Assembly: GCA_902579065.1 (NCBI GenBank)
Contig: CACHFI010000005.1
Span: 1-46,999, forward strand
Source of the DNA: an uncultured Bacteroidota bacterium
Lineage (GTDB): Bacteria; Bacteroidota; Bacteroidia; Flavobacteriales; BACL11
Direction of reading: 5' to 3'
Length of the DNA stretch: 46,999 nt
In this document: positions 36,275 through 45,951 of the stretch, in pieces
Numbering within the stretch: position 1 is the first letter of the stretch
Layout of the letters: each line of letters begins with the position of its first letter
Made by a program: the position numbers and the translations under genes
The notes under the pieces: model-generated
The model's input: the letters and a program-made list of their open reading frames with translations, nothing else
What the model was told of the DNA's origin: nothing
Databases searched by the model: none

Positions 36275-36780
36275 TTACATCGATAATTGTAGCTGCATGT
36301 GAAAATAATGTAATTGGAATGAATAATGATTTGATATGGCATCTTCCAGTTGACATGAAATTTTTTAAAGATAAGACTGCTAATCATCATGTAATCATGG
36401 GTAGAAAAAATTTTGAATCAATTCCACATAAGTTTCGGCCACTTCCTAATAGAACTAATATTATTGTTACAAAAAATAAAGAATACCAAGCTGAAAATTG
36501 TATTGTTAAAAACAATTTAATTGATGCTATTAATATTTCAAAATCAAATAATGAAAAAGAAACCTTTATAATTGGAGGAGGAGAAATTTACAAGCTTGCT
36601 TTAGAATTAAATGTTGTTGATCGCATCTATTTAACCAGAGTACATCATAAATTTGATGGAGACACTTTTTTTCCTTATCTTGAAAAAGAAAAGTGGAAAG
36701 AAATTGGTAGATCTATCTATAAAAAAGACGAAAAACATAAGTATGACTTTACATTTTTAACGTATGAAAAAATTATTTAA
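36271..36780 (+). CDS. folA: Dihydrofolate reductase
   Basis: Reduces dihydrofolate to tetrahydrofolate with NADPH. IIVAACENNVIGMNNDLIWHLP opens the protein, followed by MGRKNFESI, the FIIGGGEIY cofactor motif and a DRIYLTRVHHKFDGDTFFP end. The length of 169 is standard. It overlaps the previous gene by four bases and the downstream lipoprotein by 17. Confidence 0.96.
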   Translation: MITSIIVAACENNVIGMNNDLIWHLPVDMKFFKDKTANHHVIMGRKNFESIPHKFRPLPNRTNIIVTKNKEYQAENCIVKNNLIDAINISKSNNEKETFIIGGGEIYKLALELNVVDRIYLTRVHHKFDGDTFFPYLEKEKWKEIGRSIYKKDEKHKYDFTFLTYEKII

Positions 36781-37594
36781 ACAATCATATATAACAAATT
36801 TTTTATTAATTATTACCTCCATCATGTTTTCATGTCAAGATGATAATTTGTTAGAAAATCTTGATCAGAATAATCTTCAAGCATGTCATGATTATGCACT
36901 TATAGAAAAAACAATTGTTGATATTGAAAGAGAAATAGAACACGCATTCATCTCAACTCAAACAACAAAAAATCTTCCTAATTACATATCCCTGAACAAT
37001 GATACCTCAAATCAAGATACGCTCATAATTAATTTTGGAGAAGATAATTTTTTGCATCTCGGGCATATAAAGAGAGGAGAAATAATAATAATTTACAACA
37101 AATTTCTATATGATAATGGTGCTAATATTTCAACAACATTCACGGATTTTTACATTAACAATAATTTAGTTCAAGGAAATATAGTTTTAAGTAACATAGG
37201 ATTTAATGAAAATGAGAATTTAGAATTTAGTTTAGAAATAAATAATTTAAGCCTAAATACTGAAAATGGAATTATTAATTTAAGTGGAAATTATAATAAA
37301 GAAATGGTTGAAGGATTTTCAACTCAATATCAGTATCTTGATAATGTATATCATGTTAACGGAAATGCTATCGGAAATTCTGCAAACAACAACTCTTTTA
37401 ATATTAATATTTCTGATAGTATTATATATAACCTTTCATGCTTTCAAACATCAAGCTGTATCATTACCAAAGGTCTTACTCAAGTAAATCCAAGTATTTA
37501 CGATCAAAGAATTCTAGATTATGGAAATGGAAACTGTGATTGTGAAATTTCAGCAATAATTGAAGAAGAAAACTATCCGTTAATTATTAATTAA
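36764..37594 (+). CDS. Lipoprotein of unknown function
   Basis: 276 residues with an N-terminal hydrophobic segment and a lipobox (IMFSC, Cys24). The mature part is beta-rich with many Asn and ends in DYGNGNCDCEISAIIE, a cysteine-containing closing motif typical of a Bacteroidota lipoprotein group whose function I do not know. It starts 17 bases inside folA in another frame and its stop overlaps the convergent clpX end by four bases. The start at 36764 is the only one giving the full signal peptide. Confidence 0.8.
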   Translation: MKKLFKQSYITNFLLIITSIMFSCQDDNLLENLDQNNLQACHDYALIEKTIVDIEREIEHAFISTQTTKNLPNYISLNNDTSNQDTLIINFGEDNFLHLGHIKRGEIIIIYNKFLYDNGANISTTFTDFYINNNLVQGNIVLSNIGFNENENLEFSLEINNLSLNTENGIINLSGNYNKEMVEGFSTQYQYLDNVYHVNGNAIGNSANNNSFNINISDSIIYNLSCFQTSSCIITKGLTQVNPSIYDQRILDYGNGNCDCEISAIIEEENYPLIIN

Positions 37595-38829
37595 GCAACC
37601 TTTAGTTTATTTAAAATAAGTTTATTAAGCTTTGTTTTAACATATGATGCTGTAATTATGAGTTCCTTTTTTGTTTTTTGAGAAGGCAGTTCATACATAG
37701 CATCCAACATTACAGATTCACAAATGGATCTTAATCCTCTTGCTCCTAATTCATATTCAAGTGCTTTCTCTACAATTAAGTCAATAGCTTTTTTATCAAA
37801 ACTTAACTTAACACCATCAATTTCAAAAAGCTTAATATATTGTTTAACTAAAGCATTTTTAGGCTGAGTTAAAATTAATTTTAAAGCATTCTTGTTTAAA
37901 GGATCAAGATGGGTAACAATTGGCATTCTTCCAATAAGTTCAGGAATTAATCCAAAAGACTTTAAATCTTGTGGCGCTACATGTTGAAGAAGATTTTCTT
38001 TATTTAATCGATTGTCTTGATTAGATTTAAATCCTATGGATCTTGTATTTAACCTTGAGGCAATATGCTTTTCAACACCATCAAAAGCTCCTCCACTGAT
38101 AAATAAAATATTACTTGTATCAAGAGCAATCATTTTTTGGTCAGGGTGTTTTCTTCCCCCTTGAGGTGGAACATTAACTATTGTTCCCTCAAGAAGTTTA
38201 AGCATTGCTTGCTGAACACCTTCTCCACTAACATCTCTTGTAATAGAAGGATTGTCTTTCTTTCTTGCAATTTTATCTATCTCGTCAATAAAAACAATTC
38301 CCATTTTTGCTTTTTCAATATCATAATCAGCAGCCTGCAATAATCTTGACAAAATACTTTCTACGTCTTCTCCCACATATCCAGCTTCTGTAAGTACTGT
38401 AGCATCTGCTATACAAAAAGGCACATTTAGAAGTTTTGCAATAGATCTAGCTAAAAGTGTTTTTCCAGTACCTGTTTTACCAACCATTATAATATTAGAT
38501 TTCTCTATTTCAATTTCATCTTCATCAATATTAATTTGAGATATTCTCTTATAGTGATTATAAACAGCTACCGATATAATTTTTTTTGCTTGGTCTTGAC
38601 CAACAACATAATCATCTAGATGAGATTTAATATCAATAGGTTTTAATAGTTTAAATGGAGATGATTCTTTTTGTGATGATACAGAAGATTTTGCATCTTG
38701 TTGTACAATTTGATATGCTTGTTCAATACATGCATTACAAATATGGGCATTAGCACCTGCAATTAAAACTTCTGTATCTTGTTTGTTTCTATTACAAAAT
38801 GAACATTTAATTTGTTGATGTTCAGACAT
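37591..38829 (-). CDS. clpX: ATP-dependent Clp protease ATP-binding subunit ClpX
   Basis: AAA+ unfoldase that feeds proteins to ClpP. The N-terminal C4 zinc finger (CSFCNRN then CNAC) is present, followed by Walker A GKTGTGKTLLARSIA, Walker B IVFIDEIDKIA and the sensor/arginine-finger region; the pore-loop GYVGEDV is intact. The length of 412 is normal. It overlaps clpP by one base at the start codon, so they are coupled. Confidence 0.97.
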   Translation of the reverse strand: MSEHQQIKCSFCNRNKQDTEVLIAGANAHICNACIEQAYQIVQQDAKSSVSSQKESSPFKLLKPIDIKSHLDDYVVGQDQAKKIISVAVYNHYKRISQINIDEDEIEIEKSNIIMVGKTGTGKTLLARSIAKLLNVPFCIADATVLTEAGYVGEDVESILSRLLQAADYDIEKAKMGIVFIDEIDKIARKKDNPSITRDVSGEGVQQAMLKLLEGTIVNVPPQGGRKHPDQKMIALDTSNILFISGGAFDGVEKHIASRLNTRSIGFKSNQDNRLNKENLLQHVAPQDLKSFGLIPELIGRMPIVTHLDPLNKNALKLILTQPKNALVKQYIKLFEIDGVKLSFDKKAIDLIVEKALEYELGARGLRSICESVMLDAMYELPSQKTKKELIITASYVKTKLNKLILNKLKVA

Positions 38830-39500
38830 TATTTTTTCTTTAGAACCTCATCAATCATACCATATTTCTTAGCTTCTGCAGAAGTCATCCAAAAATCTCT
38901 ATCACTATCTTTCCAAACTTCATCAAAAGACTTGCCAGTGTGCTCAGAAATTATTGTATATAATTCGTTCTTAAGTTTTTTTATTTCATTAGCTGTTATT
39001 TCTATATCGGAAGCTTGACCATGTGCGCCTCCTATAGGCTGATGAATCATAATTCTTGAGTGTTGTAATGCAGTTCTTTTACCTTTTGCTCCAGCACATA
39101 ATAAAACAGCACCCATTGATGCAGCCATTCCAGTACAAATAGTCGAGACATCAGGATTTATATATTGCATAGTATCATATATTCCCAAACCAGCATAAAC
39201 CCCTCCTCCTGGTGAATTTAGATAAATTAATATATCCTTTTTTGAATCTACCGATTCGAGAAATAATAATTGGGCTTGTATAATATTAGCTACATAATCA
39301 TTAATTGGAACACCTAAAAAGATAATTCTATCCATCATTAATCTTGAAAAGACATCCATACTGGCAACGTTCATTTGACGCTCTTCAATTATTGTTGGAG
39401 AAATATAATTTCCGTGAACAGAAGTAAATTGATCAAGATATAAGCTATTTATACCTTTATGCTTTGTCGCAAATTTTTTAAATTCTTTGCCGTAGTCCAT
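38829..39500 (-). CDS. clpP: ATP-dependent Clp protease proteolytic subunit
   Basis: Serine peptidase tetradecamer subunit. The catalytic serine lies in CTGMAASMGAVLLCAG, the histidine in RIMIHQPIGGAHGQ, and the downstream DRDFWMTSAEAKKYGMIDEV end is typical. The length of 223 is normal for Bacteroidota, with a short N-terminal extension. The gap to tig is seven bases. Confidence 0.97.
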   Translation of the reverse strand: MDYGKEFKKFATKHKGINSLYLDQFTSVHGNYISPTIIEERQMNVASMDVFSRLMMDRIIFLGVPINDYVANIIQAQLLFLESVDSKKDILIYLNSPGGGVYAGLGIYDTMQYINPDVSTICTGMAASMGAVLLCAGAKGKRTALQHSRIMIHQPIGGAHGQASDIEITANEIKKLKNELYTIISEHTGKSFDEVWKDSDRDFWMTSAEAKKYGMIDEVLKKK

Positions 39501-39507
39501 AATTATT

Positions 39508-40860
39508 TTATTTTTCTGTTGCTAATTTAACAAAATCATCATAAGAAATAGACTTTTGGTTAAGTTTGAACAAGTCTTTGTAAATCAATAATGTTTTTTC
39601 ATCAAAGAGCTGGTTAGAAATTTTTTTTCTTTCCTCCTCATTCTTCAATATATTTTCTGCTATGTCAGACAACTGTTTATCATCAGTTTGCGTTTGCCCA
39701 TATTGCTGCATTTGTCTTTGGACTAATTTTTTTGTAAAGTCAATTAAATCCTCATTGTTTATCTTCACATTATTATCCTCTAAAATCTTATTTTCTATTA
39801 GTTGCCATTTTAAACTTTTAGAATATTGAGGATAATCTACTTTTACTTGATCGAGAGTCAATGGTTTTTCTGATGACTTAACTAACCATCTCATTAAAAA
39901 TTCATCAGGAAGATCAAATTTAATTTTATCTACTAAATACAATACAACGTCATTCTTTAACATTCTGTCACTTTCTACCTCAAAAGATTTTTCTGCCTCT
40001 TCTTTAATTCGATTTTTAAACTCTTTTAAAGTTTTTACTTTACCCTCAGGATAAACTTTATCAAATAACTCTTTATTTAAATCAGCTGGTGCTAAACGAT
40101 TAATTCTTATGACAGTAAATTGAAATAAATCATTTTGAAGATTTTCTAATTCAGCCTGGCTCAATTTCAACATTGCTGATAAATCTGTAGCATTAGTAAA
40201 TACTTTTTTTACATTTATTTGTAATTTATCATCAGGCTTAATCTTTAGAAACTTTTTTTTATGTTTTTTATCTTTGATAGAATCAATTGAAACGGTAGCT
40301 TCATTTGAAATTCCTGAATTAAATATATTTCCTTCTGAATCAAGCTCTTGGATTAAACAATAAACTAAATCACCTTCAATTGACTCCGATGGATTACTCA
40401 TTTTTCCATATCTCTTTGCAATATCATCACAATAATTATTTATTAATTTATCATCCGCTTTAATGTTATAATAATTTAGTTTATCTTTTTTAGAAATCTT
40501 AATAGAAAGCTCGGGAGCTAATCCAACTTCATATTCAAAAACATAATCGCTGTGATTTTTCCAATCAATATCAATATCACTCAATGGCATTGGACTTCCA
40601 AGAACTTTAACCTTGTTATCAGTAATGTGTTTATATAAACTGTCTTGTAATAGTTTGTTTACTTCATCAACTGTAACTGATGTTTTATACTGTTTCTCAA
40701 TTATTGACATTGGAGTTTTTCCTTTTCTAAAACCAGGAATCACAGCATCTTTTCTATATCTTTTTAATACATCTTTTACTTTTTCAGAATAATCAGTTTC
40801 AGAAACTTCGATCTTGATTGTAGCCATCATTTTTTTGGCTTTGCTTTGAGTAATTTTCAT
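39508..40860 (-). CDS. tig: Trigger factor
   Basis: Ribosome-associated folding chaperone. The ribosome-binding signature is visible as GFRKGKTPMSIIEKQY (about 43-57). The middle FKBP-like and long C-terminal helical domains follow, with a Gln-rich QRQMQQYGQTQTDDKQ stretch near the end. The length of 450 fits the family in Bacteroidota. It heads the tig-clpP-clpX operon. Confidence 0.93.
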   Translation of the reverse strand: MKITQSKAKKMMATIKIEVSETDYSEKVKDVLKRYRKDAVIPGFRKGKTPMSIIEKQYKTSVTVDEVNKLLQDSLYKHITDNKVKVLGSPMPLSDIDIDWKNHSDYVFEYEVGLAPELSIKISKKDKLNYYNIKADDKLINNYCDDIAKRYGKMSNPSESIEGDLVYCLIQELDSEGNIFNSGISNEATVSIDSIKDKKHKKKFLKIKPDDKLQINVKKVFTNATDLSAMLKLSQAELENLQNDLFQFTVIRINRLAPADLNKELFDKVYPEGKVKTLKEFKNRIKEEAEKSFEVESDRMLKNDVVLYLVDKIKFDLPDEFLMRWLVKSSEKPLTLDQVKVDYPQYSKSLKWQLIENKILEDNNVKINNEDLIDFTKKLVQRQMQQYGQTQTDDKQLSDIAENILKNEEERKKISNQLFDEKTLLIYKDLFKLNQKSISYDDFVKLATEK

Positions 40861-40880
40861 ATTTCAAATTAATTAGTCGG

Positions 40881-40888
40881 CAAAAATA
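40881..40888 (-). promoter_or_regulatory. -7 promoter box of the tig-clpP-clpX operon
   Basis: TATTTTTG on the minus strand (CAAAAATA on plus) predicts a leader of about 15 nt before the tig start codon at 40860. Confidence 0.5.
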
Positions 40889-40922
40889 CACTTATTTATC
40901 TGATTATATGAGCGTTAAACTT

Positions 40923-40953
40923 AAAAAACCCCAACATTAAGTTGAGGTTTTTT
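40923..40953 (-). terminator. Intrinsic terminator of tRNA-Leu(UAG)
   Basis: On the minus strand CCTCAAC-TTAAT-GTTGGGG forms a 7-bp stem (one U-G wobble) followed by a run of six T (40923-40928). It ends the tRNA-Leu transcript immediately downstream of its 3' end. Confidence 0.85.
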
Positions 40954-40955
40954 AG

Positions 40956-41037
40956 TGCGGGTAAAGGGAGTCGAACCCCCACGCCTTGCGGCACTAGATC
41001 CTAAGTCTAGCGCGTCTACCAATTCCGCCATACCCGC
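40956..41037 (-). tRNA. tRNA-Leu (anticodon UAG)
   Basis: 82-nt class II tRNA. Acceptor stem GCGGGTA/TACCCGC with discriminator A, anticodon arm CTAGACTTAGGATCTAG with anticodon UAG, a long variable arm (TGCCGCAAGGCG) and T-arm GGGTTCGACTCC. A terminator follows; no other RNA gene is in this gap. Confidence 0.96.
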
Positions 41038-41114
41038 AAAGGGGCACAAATATATTATTTTTTAACATTTTATCATAAATGCTTATTCTAAAGATTTTAT
41101 TTTGAGTTTTTAAT

Positions 41115-41122
41115 TAAATTTG
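41115..41122 (+). promoter_or_regulatory. -7 promoter box of the DUF3127 gene
   Basis: TAAATTTG, exact TAnnTTTG match, predicting a leader of about 14 nt before the ATG at 41143. Confidence 0.5.
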
Positions 41123-41142
41123 TTTTAATCAAAAAAATAGAT

Positions 41143-41502
41143 ATGAGTTTAACGTTAAGAGGAAAATTAAGTAGAAAATTGAGTGTTGAAAGTGGTACAT
41201 CAAAAGCTGGAAAAGAATGGCAAAAACAATCCTTTTTAGTTGACACTGGATCACAGTATAATCCTGAAGTTTGCTTTCAATTATTTGGAGAAGAAAAGAT
41301 TCAAATGTTATCACATCATAACGAAGGTGATCAAATTGAAGTGTCTTTTAATCTTTCTTCTAGGGAATATAACGGAAGATATTTTCATAATGTTGATGCA
41401 TGGAGAATTGAAAATATAGGATCTAATAATCAAGAATCAACTGATCCAGACATTCCATCATTTGAAGAAAGTGAAAATTCGGATGATGACTTACCATTTT
41501 AA
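41143..41502 (+). CDS. DUF3127 protein, OB-fold with an SSB-like acidic tail
   Basis: 119 residues: an OB-like beta-barrel region (about 1-90, with TLRGKLSRKLSVESGTSKAGKEW and an RYFHNVDAWRIE strand) and a disordered acidic tail ending DDDLPF. That tail closely resembles the DDDIPF end of SSB proteins, which recruits repair and replication partners. The family is conserved in Bacteroidota; I infer single-stranded nucleic acid binding. It is followed two bases later by the transporter, with which it is probably co-transcribed. Confidence 0.85.
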   Translation: MSLTLRGKLSRKLSVESGTSKAGKEWQKQSFLVDTGSQYNPEVCFQLFGEEKIQMLSHHNEGDQIEVSFNLSSREYNGRYFHNVDAWRIENIGSNNQESTDPDIPSFEESENSDDDLPF

Positions 41503-41504
41503 TA

Positions 41505-42845
41505 ATGTCTTCTTCGAAAGGATTTGGAGAAACGATTAAAAAATTTTTACCTGCTCCTTTTACAATTGCAGTAATTCTAACCTTTGTAACGTTTATTTTA
41601 GGATTAACTTTATCTGATTCAGATCAAACAAATAATTTTTTTCAAATAATAACATATTGGGAAAAGGGATTATGGGATAATCAACTTTTAGTTTTTGCAA
41701 TGCAAATGATGCTTATGCTTGTACTTGGGCACTCTCTTGCTTTATCAGAAACTTTAGAAAACTTAATAGAAAAAGCAACCTCTTTATGTAATAGCACATC
41801 AATTGCGGCTGCAATTATTACATTTTCAACATTATTAGTGTCTTTATTTAATTGGGGATTAGGATTAATTTTTGGAGCAATCTTTGCAAGAAAAGTTGGT
41901 GAATATGCTACAAAAAATAACATAAAACTTAACTATCCATTAATTGGAGCTGCTGGATACTCAGGCTTAATGGTATGGCATGGAGGAATTTCAGGATCAG
42001 CACCTATAAAAATTGCAGAAAAGGGACATTTCCTTGAGGAAAAAATAGGTGTTATTACTCAATCTCAAACTGTTTTTTCTTCAATGAATATCTCGATTTC
42101 TATACTCTTACTAATCATTTTACCCCTTTTAATGTATTATATTGGTAAAAAAACAGAGTCTAAAAAGGTAGATATCATTTGTGAAAAGAAAACACTTTCA
42201 CCAAAAATTACTGGTGCAGAAAAATTAGATCATTCTAATTCTCTTGCATTACTTTTTGGAAGTGTAATATTATTGTATTGTATTTATAAAGCTTTTATTT
42301 TACCAACAAATTTTAATTTAAGTTTCATAACACCAAACTTTATAAATCTATCACTACTTGGGCTTTGCATAATACTACATAAAAATTTTTATAGGTTTAT
42401 AAATTCAGTAAATAGTGCAATTGTTGGAGCAGCAGGTATTTTAATTCAATTTCCTTTATATTTTGGGATTATGGGTATTATGAAATATTCAGGATTAATT
42501 GATATTATGTCAGATGCGTTTATTTTGATTTCCAATGAAAACACATTTCCAATTTTCACATTTTTAAGTGCAGGCATTGTAAATGTTTTTGTGCCAAGTG
42601 GTGGTGGGCAATGGGCTGTACAAGGCCCTATTATTATTGAGGCTGCTATGAAAATAGGATACTCAATTCCTAAATCTGTTATGGCTCTTGCATACGGTGA
42701 TCAACTTACAAATATGTTACAGCCTTTTTGGGCATTGCCTCTTCTTGGAATAACAGGTTTAAAAGCAAAAGAAATTTTACCTTATACTTTGATTTTAATG
42801 TTTGTAGGTGCTTTAATTTTTATATCAGGATTATTATTTTTCTAA
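41505..42845 (+). CDS. AtoE-type short-chain fatty acid transporter family protein
   Basis: 446 residues with about twelve hydrophobic segments. Motifs typical of the TIGR00366/AtoE group are FLPAPFTIAVILT near the start, GLGLIFGAIFARKVGE, a YSGLMVWHGGISGSAPI loop and, near the end, FVPSGGGQWAVQGPI and YGDQLTNMLQPFWALPLL. Members move short-chain fatty acids. Its stop overlaps the convergent ABC permease gene by four bases. Confidence 0.87.
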   Translation: MSSSKGFGETIKKFLPAPFTIAVILTFVTFILGLTLSDSDQTNNFFQIITYWEKGLWDNQLLVFAMQMMLMLVLGHSLALSETLENLIEKATSLCNSTSIAAAIITFSTLLVSLFNWGLGLIFGAIFARKVGEYATKNNIKLNYPLIGAAGYSGLMVWHGGISGSAPIKIAEKGHFLEEKIGVITQSQTVFSSMNISISILLLIILPLLMYYIGKKTESKKVDIICEKKTLSPKITGAEKLDHSNSLALLFGSVILLYCIYKAFILPTNFNLSFITPNFINLSLLGLCIILHKNFYRFINSVNSAIVGAAGILIQFPLYFGIMGIMKYSGLIDIMSDAFILISNENTFPIFTFLSAGIVNVFVPSGGGQWAVQGPIIIEAAMKIGYSIPKSVMALAYGDQLTNMLQPFWALPLLGITGLKAKEILPYTLILMFVGALIFISGLLFF

Positions 42846-43894
42846 TCTCTAACATCAAAAGCATCTCTCAAGCTATTTCCTATAGTCATAAAAGAAAGAA
42901 CAAGTAGCATGATAGCGATTCCAGGGATAATAGCTAAATATGCTTTATCCATTATGATATAAGAATAATGATCCTTAATTATACTTCCCCAAGATGGTAT
43001 TGGGGGCTGCGCTCCAATACCCAAAAAAGATAGACCAGCTTCAATTAAAATTGCTGCAGCAAAATTTGCTGCTGATATGACAATTACTGGCCCTATAACA
43101 TTAGGTAGAATATGCTTAGTTATAATTCTAAATGGAGAGTAGGCTAAAACCTTACTTGCTTCAACATATTCTAATTCTCTAATAGCCATTACTTGTCCTC
43201 TCACAATTCTAGCTACCTCTACCCACATTGTTAAACCAACTGCAACAAAAACCTGCCAAAATCCTTTACCTAAAGCTAATGTAATTGCAATTACCATCAA
43301 AAGAGTAGGGATTGACCAAATAACATTAACAAACCACATGATAATATCATCTACTCTTCCTCTGTAAAACCCAGCTATTAACCCAAGTGAAATTCCAATA
43401 ATTAATGAAATAATAACAGCTATTAACCCAACTGCTATTGAAACTCGAACACCATAAATTATACGACTGAGCAAATCTCTGCCAAAACGATCAGTTCCAA
43501 ACCAAAAAGTTTGTTCAACAATTTTATATTTTCCATTATATTTCTTTTTAATATTTGTTGATAATGAAGTGTAAAAGATATTATTGTCAATTACATCATA
43601 ATTTGTTATTGGAATTTTAGTGTAATTAGATTTCTTTCCAACAAAAAAATATTCAACCCAACTTTCATCAATATAATTGTCATTAGGAATTTGTAAAAAA
43701 AGAGCTTTACTCATTGGAGGTAATGTTGCTAACTCCAAATACATTTGATTTGCATATGGAGTTTTATCGGGAATAAATAGATAAGAAAAAAAACTACATA
43801 ACAAACAAACTGTAATAATAAATAGTGAGAAAACAGATGATTTAGAAGACATCATTTTTCTCAAAGCAATTCTATTTAATGATTGATCGCTCAT
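42842..43894 (-). CDS. ABC transporter permease, oligopeptide (OppC/DppC) type
   Basis: Inner-membrane permease. The FGTDRFGRDLLSR motif, about six membrane segments and the ATPase-coupling EAA loop (EASKVLAYSPFRIITKHILPN) are clear. An unusually long extracytoplasmic stretch (about 45-130) separates the first helix from the FGTDRFGRD motif. No binding protein, second permease or ATPase lies next to it in the window; these may be elsewhere. It overlaps the upstream GT2 gene by four bases. Confidence 0.9.
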   Translation of the reverse strand: MSDQSLNRIALRKMMSSKSSVFSLFIITVCLLCSFFSYLFIPDKTPYANQMYLELATLPPMSKALFLQIPNDNYIDESWVEYFFVGKKSNYTKIPITNYDVIDNNIFYTSLSTNIKKKYNGKYKIVEQTFWFGTDRFGRDLLSRIIYGVRVSIAVGLIAVIISLIIGISLGLIAGFYRGRVDDIIMWFVNVIWSIPTLLMVIAITLALGKGFWQVFVAVGLTMWVEVARIVRGQVMAIRELEYVEASKVLAYSPFRIITKHILPNVIGPVIVISAANFAAAILIEAGLSFLGIGAQPPIPSWGSIIKDHYSYIIMDKAYLAIIPGIAIMLLVLSFMTIGNSLRDAFDVRD

Positions 43895-44997
43895 AAATTT
43901 CTTTTTCTACCCTTCCAATTAAAATGAATAAAATTGGAAAATATAGATATCAAAGTTATATAAAAGGGATAAACAAATTGAAGTGGAAAAATCCATTTAA
44001 TCAAATTTTGCCTATTGAAAAATAACAGAACAGGAATTAAAAAAACAAAGTCAATAAAAGTTTTTACTAAAAAAAGTAATATTAATTGATTAAAAATTTC
44101 AGATTTAAAGCAAGAAGAAATACCTAAAATGATCATTGAAAGATTGGTTAAAAACACAATCAATGCCACAAGTATTGAATCTACATCTTTATAATGTATT
44201 GATTTAGCAGACCATCGAATCCTTTGATTAAAAAAATTAGAAATATTATTTACGGCATCAGTTAAAACAACTGCATCTTGATTTTTGGCAAATAAAATTG
44301 AATTAGGAAATCTTTTTTTGACAGAATGTAATAAGAAAACATCATCTCCAGAAACTATATTATCTGATTCATAATTATTTATCTCAAGAAAAATTTTTTT
44401 TCTGTAAGCTAAATTTGCACCATTACATAAAATGGGCTTATTAATTCCTATTGCTCCTGCAGCTGAACCAATCAAAGACAAAAATTCAAGTGTTTGTATT
44501 TTTTTAAATAAACTATTTGAGTTTATATAATTAACGGGGCCAGAAACTAAATTAATTTTTTTGTTTTTAAAGTAACTACTCATTGTAGTTAGCCAATTTT
44601 TATTAAAGCTACAGTCTGCATCTGTTGTTAGAATAATATCACTATTTGATTCTTTAACTCCTTTTAATATTGCCATTTTTTTTCCACTTAATTGAGGGTC
44701 TTGCTTTAAAACTATTAAATTAGACCAAAGTGAAGCTTGCTCAACTAATATTTTCCAACTATTATCTTCAGAGTGATCATCTATTATAATTACGTCATAC
44801 AGATTATTATCATAATCTTGAGATTTTAGATTTTTTATAAGCCTTAATATATTTTTTTCTTCGTTTCTAACTGCAATTACGACACTTAGTTTGTAATCAG
44901 ATCTGTCTATTTGTGAATTATTTTTAAACCATCCAATTAAAAATAAAAAAACCATAATTAGATATATGAAAAATAATATCTTGAAGAAAATCATCAT
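43891..44997 (-). CDS. Family 2 glycosyltransferase, membrane-anchored
   Basis: A single N-terminal membrane helix, then a GT2 (GT-A fold) catalytic domain with SVVIAVRNEEKNI (nucleotide-binding start), VIIDDHSEDNSW, the DxD-like TTDADCS and the QRIRWSAK end motif, followed by three or four C-terminal helices. It should transfer sugars from nucleotide-sugars to a membrane acceptor. Overlaps with both neighbours suggest a coupled operon. Substrate unknown. Confidence 0.88.
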   Translation of the reverse strand: MMIFFKILFFIYLIMVFLFLIGWFKNNSQIDRSDYKLSVVIAVRNEEKNILRLIKNLKSQDYDNNLYDVIIIDDHSEDNSWKILVEQASLWSNLIVLKQDPQLSGKKMAILKGVKESNSDIILTTDADCSFNKNWLTTMSSYFKNKKINLVSGPVNYINSNSLFKKIQTLEFLSLIGSAAGAIGINKPILCNGANLAYRKKIFLEINNYESDNIVSGDDVFLLHSVKKRFPNSILFAKNQDAVVLTDAVNNISNFFNQRIRWSAKSIHYKDVDSILVALIVFLTNLSMIILGISSCFKSEIFNQLILLFLVKTFIDFVFLIPVLLFFNRQNLIKWIFPLQFVYPFYITLISIFSNFIHFNWKGRKRNL

Positions 44998-45947
44998 TTT
45001 GATCTAAAAAATTTCAAACTAAAAATAAAAAAGGACCCAATTATTGCTGGAATAATAAGATTAATTAGCCATAAAAGAGTTGTTGATGATAAAATAGCAA
45101 TATCATTTGAGGAAAAAAGACCAAGAACAAAAATAGCAACTGAACCTCTAACACCTATCTCTGCTATTGTTATAGTTGGTGTAATTGTAATAAAAAAGAA
45201 GATTAACATTACAGAAAGAATAGCATCCATAAAAGAAATATTTATCCCAAAAACATGAAGTAGTATAATAAACTGGAGTGAAAAAATAAAATATCTAGTA
45301 TTTGAATATATAAACGCAATAATTAAATCTTTATAGTTATACATTACTAAAACCTCAAGATATTTCTTAAAGCTTTTTATTAATTTAAACTTTCCTAAAG
45401 AATTAACAATATGGGATATGTTAAAATAAGAAAAAAGTAAAAATAGATTTAACAAAATTAGAAGAGAAACAGATAAAAATGTTTTATCGATTAAGATTTC
45501 ATCAAATAAAATAAATAATGAAATTGATCCATATAAAATTGTAACTAAAAGTTGTGACATGCTACATAGAACAGTAATAAATACTGCTTTAATTCTATCT
45601 CCTTTTTCTAAACAAAAAACTCTACCCCCATATTCACCAATTCTATTTGGGGTAAAAGTAGATACAGTTATACCTGTAAATACAGCTCTATATGCAGTCA
45701 TTATTGAGATATTTTCAATTTTACTAATCATATATCTCCATTTTAATGATTCAACTAACCAATTTAAAAACATCATTAATATAACGCCAACAAGATAAAC
45801 TTTGTTTTTTTTAACTGTATCTATAAGAACAGATATATCTAAATCTTCAAAACTTTTATTTTCTACAAGCTGGTGGTATATGAAATAAAAAGAAAAAAAT
45901 ACTATAACAATTTTAATTATGATGCTAAGGTATTTTTTGAGTGGCAT
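44994..45947 (-). CDS. Lysylphosphatidylglycerol synthase TM region/flippase-like (UPF0104) protein
   Basis: 317 residues with about eight or nine hydrophobic segments. The conserved MTAYRAVFTGITVSTFTPNRIGEYGGRVF (split by the RIGEYGGR motif) and the later TITIAEIGVRGSVAIF are typical of the AglD/UPF0104 family, membrane proteins often partnered with GT2 enzymes. A lipid- or polyprenol-linked-glycan handling role is inferred from the overlapping GT2 gene. It starts the three-gene run at 45947. Confidence 0.85.
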   Translation of the reverse strand: MPLKKYLSIIIKIVIVFFSFYFIYHQLVENKSFEDLDISVLIDTVKKNKVYLVGVILMMFLNWLVESLKWRYMISKIENISIMTAYRAVFTGITVSTFTPNRIGEYGGRVFCLEKGDRIKAVFITVLCSMSQLLVTILYGSISLFILFDEILIDKTFLSVSLLILLNLFLLFSYFNISHIVNSLGKFKLIKSFKKYLEVLVMYNYKDLIIAFIYSNTRYFIFSLQFIILLHVFGINISFMDAILSVMLIFFFITITPTITIAEIGVRGSVAIFVLGLFSSNDIAILSSTTLLWLINLIIPAIIGSFFIFSLKFFRSK

Positions 45948-45951
45948 TTTT

